Source of the DNA: Rhizobium esperanzae
Lineage (GTDB): Bacteria > Pseudomonadota > Alphaproteobacteria > Rhizobiales > Rhizobiaceae
Assembly (NCBI RefSeq): GCF_014197615.1
Contig: NZ_JACIFY010000006.1
Coordinates: 1-64,000, forward strand
Length of the DNA: 64,000 nt
Reading direction: 5' to 3'
A program made the translations under genes and the position numbers. Positions 8,138-17,933 of the stretch are shown here, one piece after another. The notes below the pieces were generated by a model. The model saw only the letters and a program-made list of their open reading frames with translations, was not told the DNA's origin and made no database searches. Each line of letters starts with the position of its first letter. The stretch's first letter is position 1.

Positions 8138-9241
8138 GTGATCTCTAACCTTTCTCGACTGCTGTCGCTTTCTACTGCGATGATCGTGGCTTCGACCGCG
8201 ATCGCCGCAGCTGAGCCGAGCGCTGAACTCATCGCCGCCGCCAAGAAGGAAGGCACCCTGACGACGATCGCTCTTCCGCACGACTGGTGCGGCTATGGCG
8301 ACGTCATTGCCGGCTTCAAGGCCAAGTATGGCCTCGAAGTTAACGAACTGAACCCGGATGCCGGTTCGGGCGACGAAGTCGAAGCGATCAAGGCCAATAA
8401 GGGCAACACTGGCCCGCAGGCTCCCGACGTCATCGACGTCGGCCTCTCCTTCGGCCCTTCCGCCAAGAAGGACGGCCTGATCCAGCCTTACAAGGTCTCC
8501 ACCTGGGATTCGATCCCGGACAGCGCCAAGGATGCCGAAGGCTACTGGTACGGCGACTATTACGGCGTTCTCTCGTTCCTCGTGAACAAGGACCTCGTCA
8601 AGGAATCGCCGGCCGATTGGGCTGATCTGAAGAAGAGCGACTACGCGAATACCGTCGCCCTGGCAGGCGATCCGCGTACCGCCAACCAGGCTGTCCAGGG
8701 CGTCTATGCCGCTGGTCTTTCCGCATCCGGCGGTGACGCCGCCAAGGCAGGCGAAGAAGGCCTGAAGTTCTTCGCCGAACTCAATAAGGCCGGCAACTTC
8801 GTGCCGGTTGTCGGCAAGGCTGCTCCCTTCGCACAGGGTTCCACGCCGATCATCGTCGCCTGGGACTACAACGCCCTCTCTTGGGGTGAAAGCCTGAAGG
8901 GCAATCCTCCGTTCGAAGTCGTCGTTCCGAAGACGGGTGTCGTTGCCGGTGTCTACGTCCAGGCGATTTCCGCCTTCGCTCCGCACCCGAACGCTGCCAA
9001 GCTGTGGATGGAATACCTCTATTCCGACGAAGGTCAGCTCGGCTGGCTGAAGGGCTATTGCCACCCGATCCGCTTCAACGATCTTGCCAAGAACAACAAG
9101 ATCCCGAAGGACCTGCTCGACAAGCTGCCGCCGGCAGCAGCCTATGAAAAGGCTGTCTTCCCGACGCTCGAAGAACAGGCTGCCGGCAAGGAAGCCATCA
9201 CCAAGAACTGGGATTCCGTCGTCGGCGCCGCCGTCAAGTAA
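8138..9241 (+). CDS. ABC transporter periplasmic substrate-binding protein (AfuA/AepX-like)
   Basis: A 367-residue family 1 extracellular solute-binding protein with a Sec signal peptide (cleavage near AIA-AAEPS, about residue 23). It has the DVIDVGLSFGPSAKK and YWYGDYYGVLSFLVNKDL segments typical of the iron/putrescine/2-aminoethylphosphonate-like binding-protein clade. Start is GTG with AAGGAG nine bases upstream. It opens a four-gene operon (binding protein, two permeases, ATPase). Because a Pho-box-like site precedes it, a phosphorus-containing ligand such as a phosphonate or a sugar phosphate is more attractive than iron, but this is inference. Confidence 0.85.
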   Translation: MISNLSRLLSLSTAMIVASTAIAAAEPSAELIAAAKKEGTLTTIALPHDWCGYGDVIAGFKAKYGLEVNELNPDAGSGDEVEAIKANKGNTGPQAPDVIDVGLSFGPSAKKDGLIQPYKVSTWDSIPDSAKDAEGYWYGDYYGVLSFLVNKDLVKESPADWADLKKSDYANTVALAGDPRTANQAVQGVYAAGLSASGGDAAKAGEEGLKFFAELNKAGNFVPVVGKAAPFAQGSTPIIVAWDYNALSWGESLKGNPPFEVVVPKTGVVAGVYVQAISAFAPHPNAAKLWMEYLYSDEGQLGWLKGYCHPIRFNDLAKNNKIPKDLLDKLPPAAAYEKAVFPTLEEQAAGKEAITKNWDSVVGAAVK

Positions 9242-9253
9242 TCTCCGATCCGG

Positions 9254-9282
9254 CCTCCCCGCCCGAAAGGCGGGGAGGTTTT
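9254..9282 (+). terminator. intra-operon hairpin after the binding-protein gene
   Basis: A perfect 10-bp stem CCTCCCCGCC/GGCGGGGAGG with a CGAAA loop is followed by TTTT. It lies between the binding protein and its permeases, where partial terminators commonly keep binding-protein expression above that of the membrane parts. Confidence 0.7.
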
Positions 9283-9301
9283 CTCACTCCGACGCCCCAG
9301 G

Positions 9302-10207
9302 ATGAGCTTTTCCATGAGCACGGTTTCAACGCCAATGGTAAGCAGCGCCCCCTTGATCAACAGAGATCGCGTGATCGACTGGCTGGGCATTGCACCCTTC
9401 ATTATTTTCTCTTTGCTGTTCCTGATCATCCCCACGCTTTATCTTGTGGCGGGCGCATTCCTGACGCCCGAGGGCGACCTCACGCTGAAGAATATCGGCG
9501 ACCTCTTTACCCCATCCATTATGAGCGCTTACTGGATCAGTATTCGCGTCTCGGTCGCCTCCGCCCTCGGCGGTGCGCTGATCGGCTTCTTTCTCGCCTG
9601 GGCTGTCGTGCTCGGCGGCCTTCCCGCCTCGGTGCGCTCGACGCTTTTGACCTTTTCGGGCGTCGCCTCGAACTTTGCCGGCGTACCGCTTGCCTTCGCC
9701 TTTCTCGCAACGCTCGGCCGCACCGGTCTTGTGACGATGTTCCTGCGCGAGTGGTTCGGTTTCAATCTCTACGGCACCGGTTTCAACCTGCTGTCCTTCC
9801 TCGGCCTGACCATCACCTATATGTATTTCCAGATCCCGCTGATGGTGCTGATCCTGACGCCGGCTCTCGACGGCATGAAGAAGGAATGGCGCGAAGCCTC
9901 TGAGATTCTCGGCGCCACCAATCGCCAATACTGGACGATGGTAGCAATGCCGATCCTCTGGCCGAGCCTTCTCGGCACGACGCTGCTGCTGTTTGCCAAT
10001 GCCTTCGGCGCCATTGCCACCGCCTTCGCGCTGACCGGCAGCTCGCTGAATATCGTACCGATCCTGCTCTATGCGCAGATCCGCGGCGACGTCCTGCACA
10101 ATGCCAACCTCGGCTATGCCATCGCGCTCGGCATGATCGTCATCACAGGCGTCTCCAACATCCTGTATCTCATGCTGCGCATGCGCGCCGAACGGTGGCA
10201 GAAATGA
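9302..10207 (+). CDS. ABC transporter permease
   Basis: A 301-residue inner-membrane permease with about six membrane helices and the cytoplasmic EAA-type loop (EWREASEILGATNRQYW), which docks to the ATPase. It resembles PotB/AfuB-type permeases. An ATG four codons further in (9314) is an alternative start. The stop overlaps the next permease start as ATGA, so the two subunits are translationally coupled and probably form a heterodimeric channel. Confidence 0.88.
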   Translation: MSFSMSTVSTPMVSSAPLINRDRVIDWLGIAPFIIFSLLFLIIPTLYLVAGAFLTPEGDLTLKNIGDLFTPSIMSAYWISIRVSVASALGGALIGFFLAWAVVLGGLPASVRSTLLTFSGVASNFAGVPLAFAFLATLGRTGLVTMFLREWFGFNLYGTGFNLLSFLGLTITYMYFQIPLMVLILTPALDGMKKEWREASEILGATNRQYWTMVAMPILWPSLLGTTLLLFANAFGAIATAFALTGSSLNIVPILLYAQIRGDVLHNANLGYAIALGMIVITGVSNILYLMLRMRAERWQK

Positions 10208-10992
10208 AAGCTCAACGTCTTGGAGCCTGGATCGCCATCATTCTGGGCGCTTCCTATTTTGTCATTCCGCTGATCGGCACCATCGAATTTTCGTTGCGTA
10301 TGCGCCGCGGCGAATACAGCTTCGATGCCTATCAATCGGTCTTCTCGGACGCCCAGTTCCGCGAGACCTTCGGCTATTCCATGCTGATGGCGTTGCTCAC
10401 CATCGTCTTCGGCATGCTGCTCGTCGTGCCGACGGCCTATTGGGTGCGCCTGCGCCTGCCGCAGATGCGCCCCGTCGTCGAATTCATCACGCTGCTGCCG
10501 CTCGTCATTCCGGCGATCGTCATCGTCTTCGGTTACCTCAGAATGTATAATTCGTCGTCCTACCTGCCGCTGACGGGTTCGACGACCGGCACCAACATTC
10601 TGCTGGTGTTCTCCTATATCACCCTGTCCCTGCCCTATATGTACCGCGCCGTCGATACCGCCATGCGCGCCATCGACGTCCGCACGCTGACGGAGGCGGC
10701 CGAAAGCCTCGGCGCCCGCTGGACGACCATCATGTTCAAGTGCATTTTCCCCAACGTCATGAGCGGCGTGCTGTCAGGCGCCTTCATCACGCTTGCGATC
10801 GTCATGGGCGAATTCACTTTCGCCGCGCTGCTGAACCGTCCGGCCTTCGGCCCCTATCTGCAGCTTGTCGGCGCCAACAAGGCCTATGAGCCTTCGGCGC
10901 TCGCCGTCATCGCCTTCTCGATCACCTGGCTCAGCATGGGCCTGCTCAACCTCGTTTCCCGCTTCGGCAAAGCCCGCCCGGCAAAGGCTTAA
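10204..10992 (+). CDS. ABC transporter permease
   Basis: A 262-residue partner permease (PotC-like) with six predicted helices and an EAA loop in the segment LTEAAESLGARWTTIMFK. The ATG at 10204 overlaps the preceding TGA and is preferred over the GTG at 10195. Its gene is followed after 12 bases by the ATPase, so all components of one importer are present and contiguous. Confidence 0.88.
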   Translation: MKAQRLGAWIAIILGASYFVIPLIGTIEFSLRMRRGEYSFDAYQSVFSDAQFRETFGYSMLMALLTIVFGMLLVVPTAYWVRLRLPQMRPVVEFITLLPLVIPAIVIVFGYLRMYNSSSYLPLTGSTTGTNILLVFSYITLSLPYMYRAVDTAMRAIDVRTLTEAAESLGARWTTIMFKCIFPNVMSGVLSGAFITLAIVMGEFTFAALLNRPAFGPYLQLVGANKAYEPSALAVIAFSITWLSMGLLNLVSRFGKARPAKA

Positions 10993-11004
10993 GGTATCTG
11001 GCTC

Positions 11005-12066
11005 ATGTCCTTTCTCACACTGAACAACATTCAGAAATCCTTCGGCCCGGTCCAGGTCGTCAAGAACTTCAACATGAACATCGAGAAGGGCGAGTTCGTC
11101 TCCTTCCTCGGGCCGTCGGGCTGCGGCAAGACGACTGTTCTGCGCATGATCGCCGGCTTTGAAACACCGACCGGCGGCACGTTGACCATCAACGGCAAGG
11201 ACCAGAGCGCCCTGAAACCGAACCAGCGCAATATCGGCATGGTCTTCCAGGCTTATGCGCTGTTCCCGAACATGACGGTGCACGACAACGTCGCCTTCGG
11301 CCTCAAGGTCGCCGGCGCCGCCAAGCCTGAGATCAACGCCCGCGTCAAGGAAATGCTCGGCCTGATCAAGCTCGATCACCTGGCCGATCGCTTCCCCTAC
11401 CAGATGTCGGGCGGGCAGCAGCAGCGTGTGGCGCTCGCCCGCGCGCTCGCCGTCAAGCCGCAGGTGCTGCTGCTCGACGAGCCGCTCTCCGCACTCGACG
11501 CCAAGATCCGCGTGTCTTTGCGCGAGGAAATCCGCCAGATCCAGCAGCAACTCGGCATCACCACCGTTTTCGTCACCCATGACCAGGAAGAGGCGCTGTC
11601 GATCTCCGACCGCATCGTCGTCATGAATGCCGGCAAGGCCGACCAGATCGGTTCGCCCTTCGAGATCTACAACACGCCGGCAACGCGCTTCGTCGCCTCC
11701 TTCGTCGGCACCCTGAACCTGATCGAGGCCAAGGTCGTCGATCCCGACACCAACCTCATCCAGATCGGCGATCAAAAGATCACGCTGAAGCAGTCGGTCG
11801 CAGCCCACAAGGCCGGCGAGACTATCTCGCTGGCGCTGCGCCCGGAAGCCGGCTCGCTCTCCGATACCGTCAGAAGCGATACCGCGCTGACCGGTCAGGT
11901 CGTCTCGGCGCACTTCCTCGGCTCGGTCATCCGCACCCGCATGAACGTCGGCGGCAACGTCATCTCCTTCGACATGTTCAACAGCCCCGGCGTCACCCCG
12001 CCCCAGGCCGGCGAAACCGTGACCCTGCGCTTCATGGCGGCCGACCTGCTCGTCATCCGCGACTGA
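11005..12066 (+). CDS. ABC transporter ATP-binding protein
   Basis: A 353-residue ATPase of the PotA/FbpC type that energises import. Walker [10 protein letters not shown] is near residue 35, the Q-loop GMVFQAYALFP follows, the signature is [15 protein letters not shown] (M in place of the usual L), Walker B is [12 protein letters not shown], and a C-terminal TOBE-like regulatory domain occupies the last 100 residues. It closes the operon and is followed by a strong terminator. Confidence 0.9.
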   Translation: MSFLTLNNIQKSFGPVQVVKNFNMNIEKGEFVSFLGPSGCGKTTVLRMIAGFETPTGGTLTINGKDQSALKPNQRNIGMVFQAYALFPNMTVHDNVAFGLKVAGAAKPEINARVKEMLGLIKLDHLADRFPYQMSGGQQQRVALARALAVKPQVLLLDEPLSALDAKIRVSLREEIRQIQQQLGITTVFVTHDQEEALSISDRIVVMNAGKADQIGSPFEIYNTPATRFVASFVGTLNLIEAKVVDPDTNLIQIGDQKITLKQSVAAHKAGETISLALRPEAGSLSDTVRSDTALTGQVVSAHFLGSVIRTRMNVGGNVISFDMFNSPGVTPPQAGETVTLRFMAADLLVIRD

Positions 12067-12086
12067 TATTTGCCGACCACTCACGC

Positions 12087-12115
12087 AAAAGGCGCCGTAA
12101 AACGGCGCCTTTTTG
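12087..12115 (+). terminator. rho-independent terminator
   Basis: A 10-bp stem AAAGGCGCCG/CGGCGCCTTT with a TAAAA loop, followed by a T-rich run, lies 20 bases after the ATPase stop. It ends the Pho-box-linked ABC operon. Confidence 0.85.
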
Positions 12116-12205
12116 TTTTTGGGCGATGATGGAGGAGACAGCAGCATTGGGACGAAGGCATGGCCGCGAGTCTCTTCTCCCCGCCGGGGAGAAGAAAAGC
12201 TCCCC

Positions 12206-13207
12206 TCAGCGGATCGCCCGGTCATCCACATCGAAGCGATGCACGCGCGCCTGATCCGGCGTCGCATAAACCATCTCGTCGGGCTCATACTGGTGCTCGC
12301 CGAAGAGGCGCGCCGTCAGCAGACCGCACTGCTCGGATTCCAGATAGATGATCGTGTCGGCGCCGAGATGCTCGACATGCACGACTTTCGCGGCCCAGGT
12401 CCCCTGTTCGCGCGACAGCGTCATGTGTTCGGGACGCACGCCGATCGTCTTGGCGCTGTGGTCGCCGACCTTCTCGGCCGCGATGAAATTCATCTGCGGC
12501 GAGCCGATGAAGCCGGCGACGAAGACATTGGCCGGGCGATTGTAAAGCTCCATCGGCGAGCCGATCTGCTCGATCGCGCCGGCATTCAGCACGACGATCT
12601 TGTCGGCAAGCGTCATCGCCTCGACCTGGTCGTGGGTGACGTAGATCATCGTCGCCTTCAGGCTGCGGTGCAGCCGGGCGATTTCGAGCCGGGTCTGGAC
12701 GCGCAACGCCGCATCGAGGTTCGACAGCGGCTCGTCGAACAGGAAGAGTTCCGGTTCGCGCACGATGGCGCGGCCGATCGCGACGCGCTGGCGCTGACCG
12801 CCTGATAGTTCGGCCGGCCGCCGTGCGAGATAAGGTTCCAGCGACAGCATGCCGGACGCCTTGCCGACGCGTTTGTCGATCTCGTCCTTGGCCGTACCGG
12901 CCTGTTTGAGGCCGAGGCCCATATTGTCCTTGACCGTCAGATGCGGATAGAGCGCATAGGACTGGAACACCATGGCGATGCCGCGCTTGGCCGGCGGCGT
13001 CAGCGTCTCGTCGCGGCCGTTGATGACGACGGCGCCCGAGGTGACGTCCTCGAGACCGGCAATGCTGCGCAAGAGCGTCGACTTCCCGCAGCCCGACGGC
13101 CCGACGAAGATGACGAATTCGCCATCCTTGACCTCGAGGTCGATGCCTTTCAGCACCTCATGCGTGCCATAGGTCTTGCGGATGGATTTGAGTTGAAGCG
13201 ATCCCAC
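12206..13207 (-). CDS. sugar ABC transporter ATPase (UgpC/MalK type)
   Basis: A 333-residue ATPase of the carbohydrate CUT1 class. Walker [10 protein letters not shown], signature [14 protein letters not shown], Walker [13 protein letters not shown] and an H-loop [12 protein letters not shown] are all present, followed by a TOBE domain with GVRPEHM. The GTG at 13207 is chosen because AAGGGA precedes it; longer starts would run into the upstream oxidoreductase. It is the last gene of a five-gene minus-strand operon: binding protein, two permeases, oxidoreductase, ATPase. Confidence 0.88.
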   Translation of the reverse strand: MGSLQLKSIRKTYGTHEVLKGIDLEVKDGEFVIFVGPSGCGKSTLLRSIAGLEDVTSGAVVINGRDETLTPPAKRGIAMVFQSYALYPHLTVKDNMGLGLKQAGTAKDEIDKRVGKASGMLSLEPYLARRPAELSGGQRQRVAIGRAIVREPELFLFDEPLSNLDAALRVQTRLEIARLHRSLKATMIYVTHDQVEAMTLADKIVVLNAGAIEQIGSPMELYNRPANVFVAGFIGSPQMNFIAAEKVGDHSAKTIGVRPEHMTLSREQGTWAAKVVHVEHLGADTIIYLESEQCGLLTARLFGEHQYEPDEMVYATPDQARVHRFDVDDRAIR

Positions 13208-13217
13208 TGTTTTTCCC

Positions 13218-14279
13218 TTACAATCTGACCGGCTGGCCGGTGCGCACGCTCTCGTCGGCGGCAAGGCAGATGCGCAGCGACGCCACCGCATCCGCCATAT
13301 GGCGATCGAGGTTCAGATCCTCGCGGATCGCCCTCAGCATGAAGGCCTGTTCCAGGTCGCAAAGCGCCTGATGACCGGGCTCGCCCGTCATCTGCATGTC
13401 CTGGTCTGGCCGGATGAACTTGCCGTCCGGGCCGGTTTCGGCCGTATGCAGACGGATCACGGAGGTCTTGGTGTGCGTGTCGATGTCGTCGGACTTGGCG
13501 TTCGGATCCATGACGATCGACACCGCCCCCTTCGGCGACATCACATCCTTCACGAAGAAGGCCGTCTCCGAGATCATCGGCCCCCAGCCGGCTTCGTACC
13601 AGCCGACCGAACCGTCTTCGAACAGCACCTGCAGCTGTCCGTAATTATACATGTCGGCTGCGATCTCATCGGACAGGCGCAGCCCCATGCCGCGCACCTC
13701 GACGGCCCTGGCGTCCGTGATCTGGCACATGACGTCGACATAATGAACGCCGCAATCGACGATCGGCGAGGTCGTGCGCATCAGCGACTTGTGCGTCGCC
13801 CAGGTCGGACCGCTGGACTGCTGGTTGAGGTTCATGCGGAAGACGTAAGGCGGGCCGAGCTTGCGCGCCTCCTCGATCAGCTTCGTCCACGACGGATGAT
13901 GCCGCAGGATATAGCCGATCACCAGCTTGCGCCCGGCCTTCTCAGCTGCCGCCACGACACGCTCGGCGTCGGCAACCGTGGTCGCCAGCGGCTTTTCGAC
14001 GAACACATGGCAGCCAGCCTCGAAAGCGGCGACGGCATAATCGGCATGGCTGTCGGAATAGGTGTTGATCGAGCAGAGGTCCGGTTTCAGTTCGGCAAGC
14101 GCCGTGGCGAAGTCGGGGTGAATGGTATAGCCCTGCAGTTCGGGCTCCAGCGCCGGCGTCGAGCGGTTGACGAGACCGACGATCTCGAAACCGGGATCGT
14201 TGTGATAGGCGAGCGCATGGCTGCGGCCCATATTGCCGAGACCGGCGACGAGAACGCGGATCGGTTTTTCCTGGCTCAT
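13218..14279 (-). CDS. Gfo/Idh/MocA family NAD(P)-dependent oxidoreductase
   Basis: A 353-residue two-domain oxidoreductase. The N-terminal Rossmann motif is [15 protein letters not shown], and the family signature [12 protein letters not shown] follows at about residue 95. Members oxidise or reduce sugars, inositols and their derivatives. It lies inside a sugar ABC importer operon and overlaps the upstream permease by four bases (14276-14279), so it probably acts on the imported sugar. The exact reaction is not predictable. Confidence 0.85.
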   Translation of the reverse strand: MSQEKPIRVLVAGLGNMGRSHALAYHNDPGFEIVGLVNRSTPALEPELQGYTIHPDFATALAELKPDLCSINTYSDSHADYAVAAFEAGCHVFVEKPLATTVADAERVVAAAEKAGRKLVIGYILRHHPSWTKLIEEARKLGPPYVFRMNLNQQSSGPTWATHKSLMRTTSPIVDCGVHYVDVMCQITDARAVEVRGMGLRLSDEIAADMYNYGQLQVLFEDGSVGWYEAGWGPMISETAFFVKDVMSPKGAVSIVMDPNAKSDDIDTHTKTSVIRLHTAETGPDGKFIRPDQDMQMTGEPGHQALCDLEQAFMLRAIREDLNLDRHMADAVASLRICLAADESVRTGQPVRL

Positions 14280-15115
14280 TTGACCGCTCCCGAGGTGATA
14301 CCGCGGATCAGTTGGCGCGAGAAGATGACGTAGAGGATCAGGATCGGCAGGATCGCGAGCGAGAGTGCCGCCAGCACCGCGTTCCAGTTGGTGACGAACT
14401 GGCCGATGAAGATCTGTGAGCCGAGCGTTACGGTCTTGGTGCTTTCGGCCGGCGCCAGGATCAGCGGGAACCAGAGATCGTTCCAGATCGGGATCATCGT
14501 GAAGACGGCAACCGTTGCCATGGCCGGGCGCACCAGCGGCAGCACCAGGCGGAAGAAGATCGCATATTCCGAGAGCCCGTCGATGCGCCCCGCATTCTTC
14601 AGGTCGTCCGACACCGTGCGCATGAATTCCGACAGGATGAAGATCGCCAGCGGTATGCCCTGCGCGGTATAGACGAGGACGAGTGCCGTCAGCGTATTGA
14701 CGAGGCCCGCCGCCACCATGCCCTGCAGGATCGCCACCGTGCCGAGGCGGATCGGGATCATGATGCCGATCGCCATATAGAGCCCGAGCAGCATATTGCC
14801 GCGGAAACGATATTCCGACAGTGCGAAGGCCGCCATGGCGCCGAAGAGCAGCACCAGCAGGATCGAGACGATCGTGACGATGAAGCTGTTCTGGAAATAG
14901 GTGGCGAAATCACCCTGCCCCAGCACCGTCTGGTAACCGACGAGGCTGAAGGTCGACGGCGTCGGGATCATCAGCGGCTCGCGGAAGATCGAGGCGCGAT
15001 CCTTGAACGAGTTGACGATGGTCAGGAACACCGGAAACAGCGCGACCAGTGTGTAGGCGCCGAGCGCCAGGTGCACGAGGCCGGTGCGGACGGGAGATGT
15101 GCGTGCCTTGGACAT
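14276..15115 (-). CDS. carbohydrate ABC transporter permease (MalG type)
   Basis: A 279-residue CUT1-class permease with six membrane segments and an EAA-like loop in the segment GLSEYAIFFRLVLPLVRP. The short C-terminal tail [13 protein letters not shown] is typical of MalG-like subunits. It is the second permease of this importer, coupled by overlap to the oxidoreductase gene and spaced nine bases from the first permease. Confidence 0.88.
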   Translation of the reverse strand: MSKARTSPVRTGLVHLALGAYTLVALFPVFLTIVNSFKDRASIFREPLMIPTPSTFSLVGYQTVLGQGDFATYFQNSFIVTIVSILLVLLFGAMAAFALSEYRFRGNMLLGLYMAIGIMIPIRLGTVAILQGMVAAGLVNTLTALVLVYTAQGIPLAIFILSEFMRTVSDDLKNAGRIDGLSEYAIFFRLVLPLVRPAMATVAVFTMIPIWNDLWFPLILAPAESTKTVTLGSQIFIGQFVTNWNAVLAALSLAILPILILYVIFSRQLIRGITSGAVK

Positions 15116-15124
15116 GCGCGCTCC

Positions 15125-16072
15125 TCAGAACTGATAGCGACGCATGCGCCGCTGGATGACGAAGAGATAAAGCGAGACGCCGGCGAGGATGATGAGGAAC
15201 ATCACGGTGGCGATCGTCGCGCCCATCGAACGGTCGCCGAGTTGAAGCTGGAAACCGAAGAAGGTGCGGTAGAGCAGCGTGCCGAGAATGTCGGTCGACA
15301 TATCAGGCCCGGCAAGCGCCCCCTGTACGGTATAGATCAGGTCGAAGGCATTGAAATTGCCGACGAAGGTCAGGATCGAGATGATGCCGATCGCCGGCAG
15401 GATGAGCGGCAGCTTGATCTTCCAGAACTGCGCCCAGCCGGTGATACCGTCGCATTCCGCCGCCTCGATCACCTCTTCGGGGATGCTGAGAAGCGCGGCA
15501 TAGATCAGCATCATCGGAATGCCGATATATTGCCAGTTGGAGATCAGCGATACGGCAATCAGCGCCGAACCCGGCTTGCCGAGCCAGGGAGCGAACAGGA
15601 ATTTCAAGCCGATGAGATCGAGCATCCAGGGCGCCACGCCCCAGATCGGCGACAGGATCAGCTTCCAGATGAAGCCGACGATGACGAAGGACAAAAGCGT
15701 CGGCAGGAACATCGCCGTGCGGTAGAAGGCGACACCCCTGAGCTTCGGCACCGAAAGCAGCGCGGCAAGCGCAATGCCGATCGGGTTCTGCACGCACATG
15801 TGGATGACGAAGAAGATCAGATTATTGACGAGCGCGTTCCAGAAATCATGCGCCCAGCGCGGATCGCCGAACAGTACCTTGAAATTCGCCAGGCCGACGA
15901 AGGCCGGCTGCCCATCGACCGTATTGTAAAGCGAAAGCCTCAGCGTTTCGATCAGCGGCAGCACCATGACGGCGGAATAGACGATCACGGCCGGCAGCAT
16001 GAAGACGAAGATGTGCCAGCGCACCGGGCGCTTGAGCGGGACGATATCGGCCACGTTGTCGGTTTCGCTCAT
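15125..16072 (-). CDS. carbohydrate ABC transporter permease (MalF type)
   Basis: About 315 residues with six membrane segments and the EAA loop in the segment IEAAECDGITGWAQFWKIKLP. It is the MalF-like partner of the downstream permease. The ATG at 16072 (protein beginning MSETDN) is preferred to an in-frame ATG at 16135, since the extra N-terminus looks non-homologous. A repeat-rich spacer separates it from the binding-protein gene. Confidence 0.87.
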   Translation of the reverse strand: MSETDNVADIVPLKRPVRWHIFVFMLPAVIVYSAVMVLPLIETLRLSLYNTVDGQPAFVGLANFKVLFGDPRWAHDFWNALVNNLIFFVIHMCVQNPIGIALAALLSVPKLRGVAFYRTAMFLPTLLSFVIVGFIWKLILSPIWGVAPWMLDLIGLKFLFAPWLGKPGSALIAVSLISNWQYIGIPMMLIYAALLSIPEEVIEAAECDGITGWAQFWKIKLPLILPAIGIISILTFVGNFNAFDLIYTVQGALAGPDMSTDILGTLLYRTFFGFQLQLGDRSMGATIATVMFLIILAGVSLYLFVIQRRMRRYQF

Positions 16073-16183
16073 GGCTTTTGCCTTGTTGTTAGATAGATTT
16101 TGGAGCCGGGAAGTCAGACTTTTGTGCATCGTCAAGATGCCTCTTCGCTAAGGCGAGCCGCCATGCCTCGGCGTGACGAAACC

Positions 16184-16318
16184 CCCTCCTGGCCTGCCGG
16201 CCATCTTCCCCACAAGGGGGAAGAAGACTCGCGGAGCGATCTCCTCCCTGCCGGAACCGCGCATTTGCGGCCGGCTAAGCCCCTCCCCCTTGTGGGGAGG
16301 GGTTGGGGAGGAGTTTCA
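16184..16318. repeat. GC-rich palindromic intergenic repeat (rhizobial REP-like)
   Basis: Inverted blocks such as CCCCTCCCCCTTGTGGGGAGGGG and CTTCCCCACAAGGGGGAAG fill the spacer between the binding protein and the permeases. Being transcribed, the hairpins could also moderate expression of the downstream permeases. Confidence 0.65.
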
Positions 16319-16320
16319 CA

Positions 16321-17580
16321 TCACTTGGCCGGCTTGTACCAGCTGTCGAGGCCCTTCTGCAGCTTCTCGGCGGCGACCTTCGGCGTATCCGTGCCGTTGA
16401 TCACGTTGGCCGATTCCACCCAGGTCTCGTTTTCGAGGTTCGGCGTGCCGCGCGACAGGATCTGGTAGGTCGAGCGCACGGTCGACTTGTACGGGCCGCG
16501 CCAGGAGACGAATTCCTGGGCGAGCGGATCGGACATCTTGACCGGGTTGGAGTTCAGGCTGAAGAAGCCCGGCAGCGAGTTCGCGTAGATGTCGGCGAAC
16601 TCGGGCGAAGCGACCCAGCTCAGGAACTTCTTGGCTTCCTCGGCATGCTTGCTCTTGGCATTCAGGGCGACGCCGATATCCGGATGGTCGGAGATGTAGC
16701 CCGTATCGCCAGCCTTCGGAACCGGCGGCGGGAACGCGCCCATCTTGAACTGCGCCTGCGTGTTGAAGAGCGCGATTTCCCAGGAACCGGCCGGATAAAT
16801 GGCGGCGCGGCCGAGCGTGAAGAGGTTCTGGCTGTCCGAATAGGTCTGGGCTTCGAAACCGTCGCCGAGATAGGGCTTCCACTTGGCAAGCTCCTCATAG
16901 GGCTTGACCCAGTCAGCATCGGTCAGCTTCTGCTTGCCTGCGATCAGCGCTTCGCGGCCTTCCTCACCCTTCCAGTAGTTCGGGCCGATATTCTGGTAGC
17001 CCATGGTGGCGGCTTCCCAGAGGTCCTTCGTGCCCATGGCGAGCGGGATATAGGTGCCGTCGGCTTTGATCTTGTCGAGCGCCGCGTAGAACTCGTCCTG
17101 CGTCTTCGGCACGGAGATGCCAAGCTTGTCGAAGGCGTCCTTGTTGTAGATGAAGCCGTGGATGACCGAAGCCATCGGCACGCAGAAGGTCGACTTGCCG
17201 TCGTCGGTCGACCAGGCCGCCTTGGCGACCGGCGAGAAGTTCTCCATGCCGGGCAGGCTGGTGATGTCGACGAGCTGCTTCTTGTTGAAGAGTTCGAGCG
17301 AGGCGTCGAACGGACGGCAGGTGATGATGTCGCCTGCCGAGCCGGCATCGAGCTTGGCGTTCAGCGAAGCGTTGTATTCGGTCGGCGCGGTCGGCGAGAA
17401 GACGATCTTGATGCCCGGGTTCTTGGCTTCGAACGCCGGGATGATCTTCTCCTGCCAGATCTGCAGGTCGTCGTTACGCCAGCTTTCGACCGTCAGCGTG
17501 ACGTCGGCGGCGTGGACCAGACCTGCCGACGTCAGCAGGCTGGAGGCAAGCAGGAAGCTTTTCAGAGCAGTGTTTTTCAT
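16321..17580 (-). CDS. sugar ABC transporter substrate-binding protein
   Basis: A 419-residue family 1 sugar-binding protein with a Sec signal peptide (about residues 1-24, ending VHAAD). It carries ligand-site features of the CUT1 class, including the YNASLNAKLDAGSAGD and LFTLGRAAIYPAGSWE segments. GGAGAGGG precedes the ATG. It opens the importer operon and is divergent from the sugar kinase and GntR genes across a 529-base control region. The neighbouring kinase of the N-acetylglucosamine-kinase type suggests an amino sugar or related sugar as ligand. Confidence 0.87.
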   Translation of the reverse strand: MKNTALKSFLLASSLLTSAGLVHAADVTLTVESWRNDDLQIWQEKIIPAFEAKNPGIKIVFSPTAPTEYNASLNAKLDAGSAGDIITCRPFDASLELFNKKQLVDITSLPGMENFSPVAKAAWSTDDGKSTFCVPMASVIHGFIYNKDAFDKLGISVPKTQDEFYAALDKIKADGTYIPLAMGTKDLWEAATMGYQNIGPNYWKGEEGREALIAGKQKLTDADWVKPYEELAKWKPYLGDGFEAQTYSDSQNLFTLGRAAIYPAGSWEIALFNTQAQFKMGAFPPPVPKAGDTGYISDHPDIGVALNAKSKHAEEAKKFLSWVASPEFADIYANSLPGFFSLNSNPVKMSDPLAQEFVSWRGPYKSTVRSTYQILSRGTPNLENETWVESANVINGTDTPKVAAEKLQKGLDSWYKPAK

Positions 17581-17933
17581 TTCCCTCTCCTGTTTTCAGG
17601 CGCCGGAAGGCGCCGTTTTCGATCTGAAACAAGCAATTGGCGTGCATGAGAAACACCCAACGCCCCTTGGAGGACCGCCAGCGACTGCCGGCCCCGAAAG
17701 CTCGACGGACACGAAGGCGGATCGCCTGCGGCCGGACTGCGCGCTTTTCGGTGACCTGCACCGGACGCGCCGAAAATAATGGGAAAGCCAATGGATGCCT
17801 GAATTCCATCGCCGGCCCGACAGGGCCACTGGCATTCTGGCAATCATCCTCGAAGCGGTTCCGGCTTGGCTTTGCTGCCGGTTTTCGTGGGCTTCAAAAC
17901 GCTGTTCCCTTTTGTCGAATTAAGGCCAAAAAA

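Noticed and set aside
10774..12288. A 504-codon minus-strand frame over the ABC ATPase
   Set aside because: Antisense shadow of the ATPase and permease genes; crosses a terminator.
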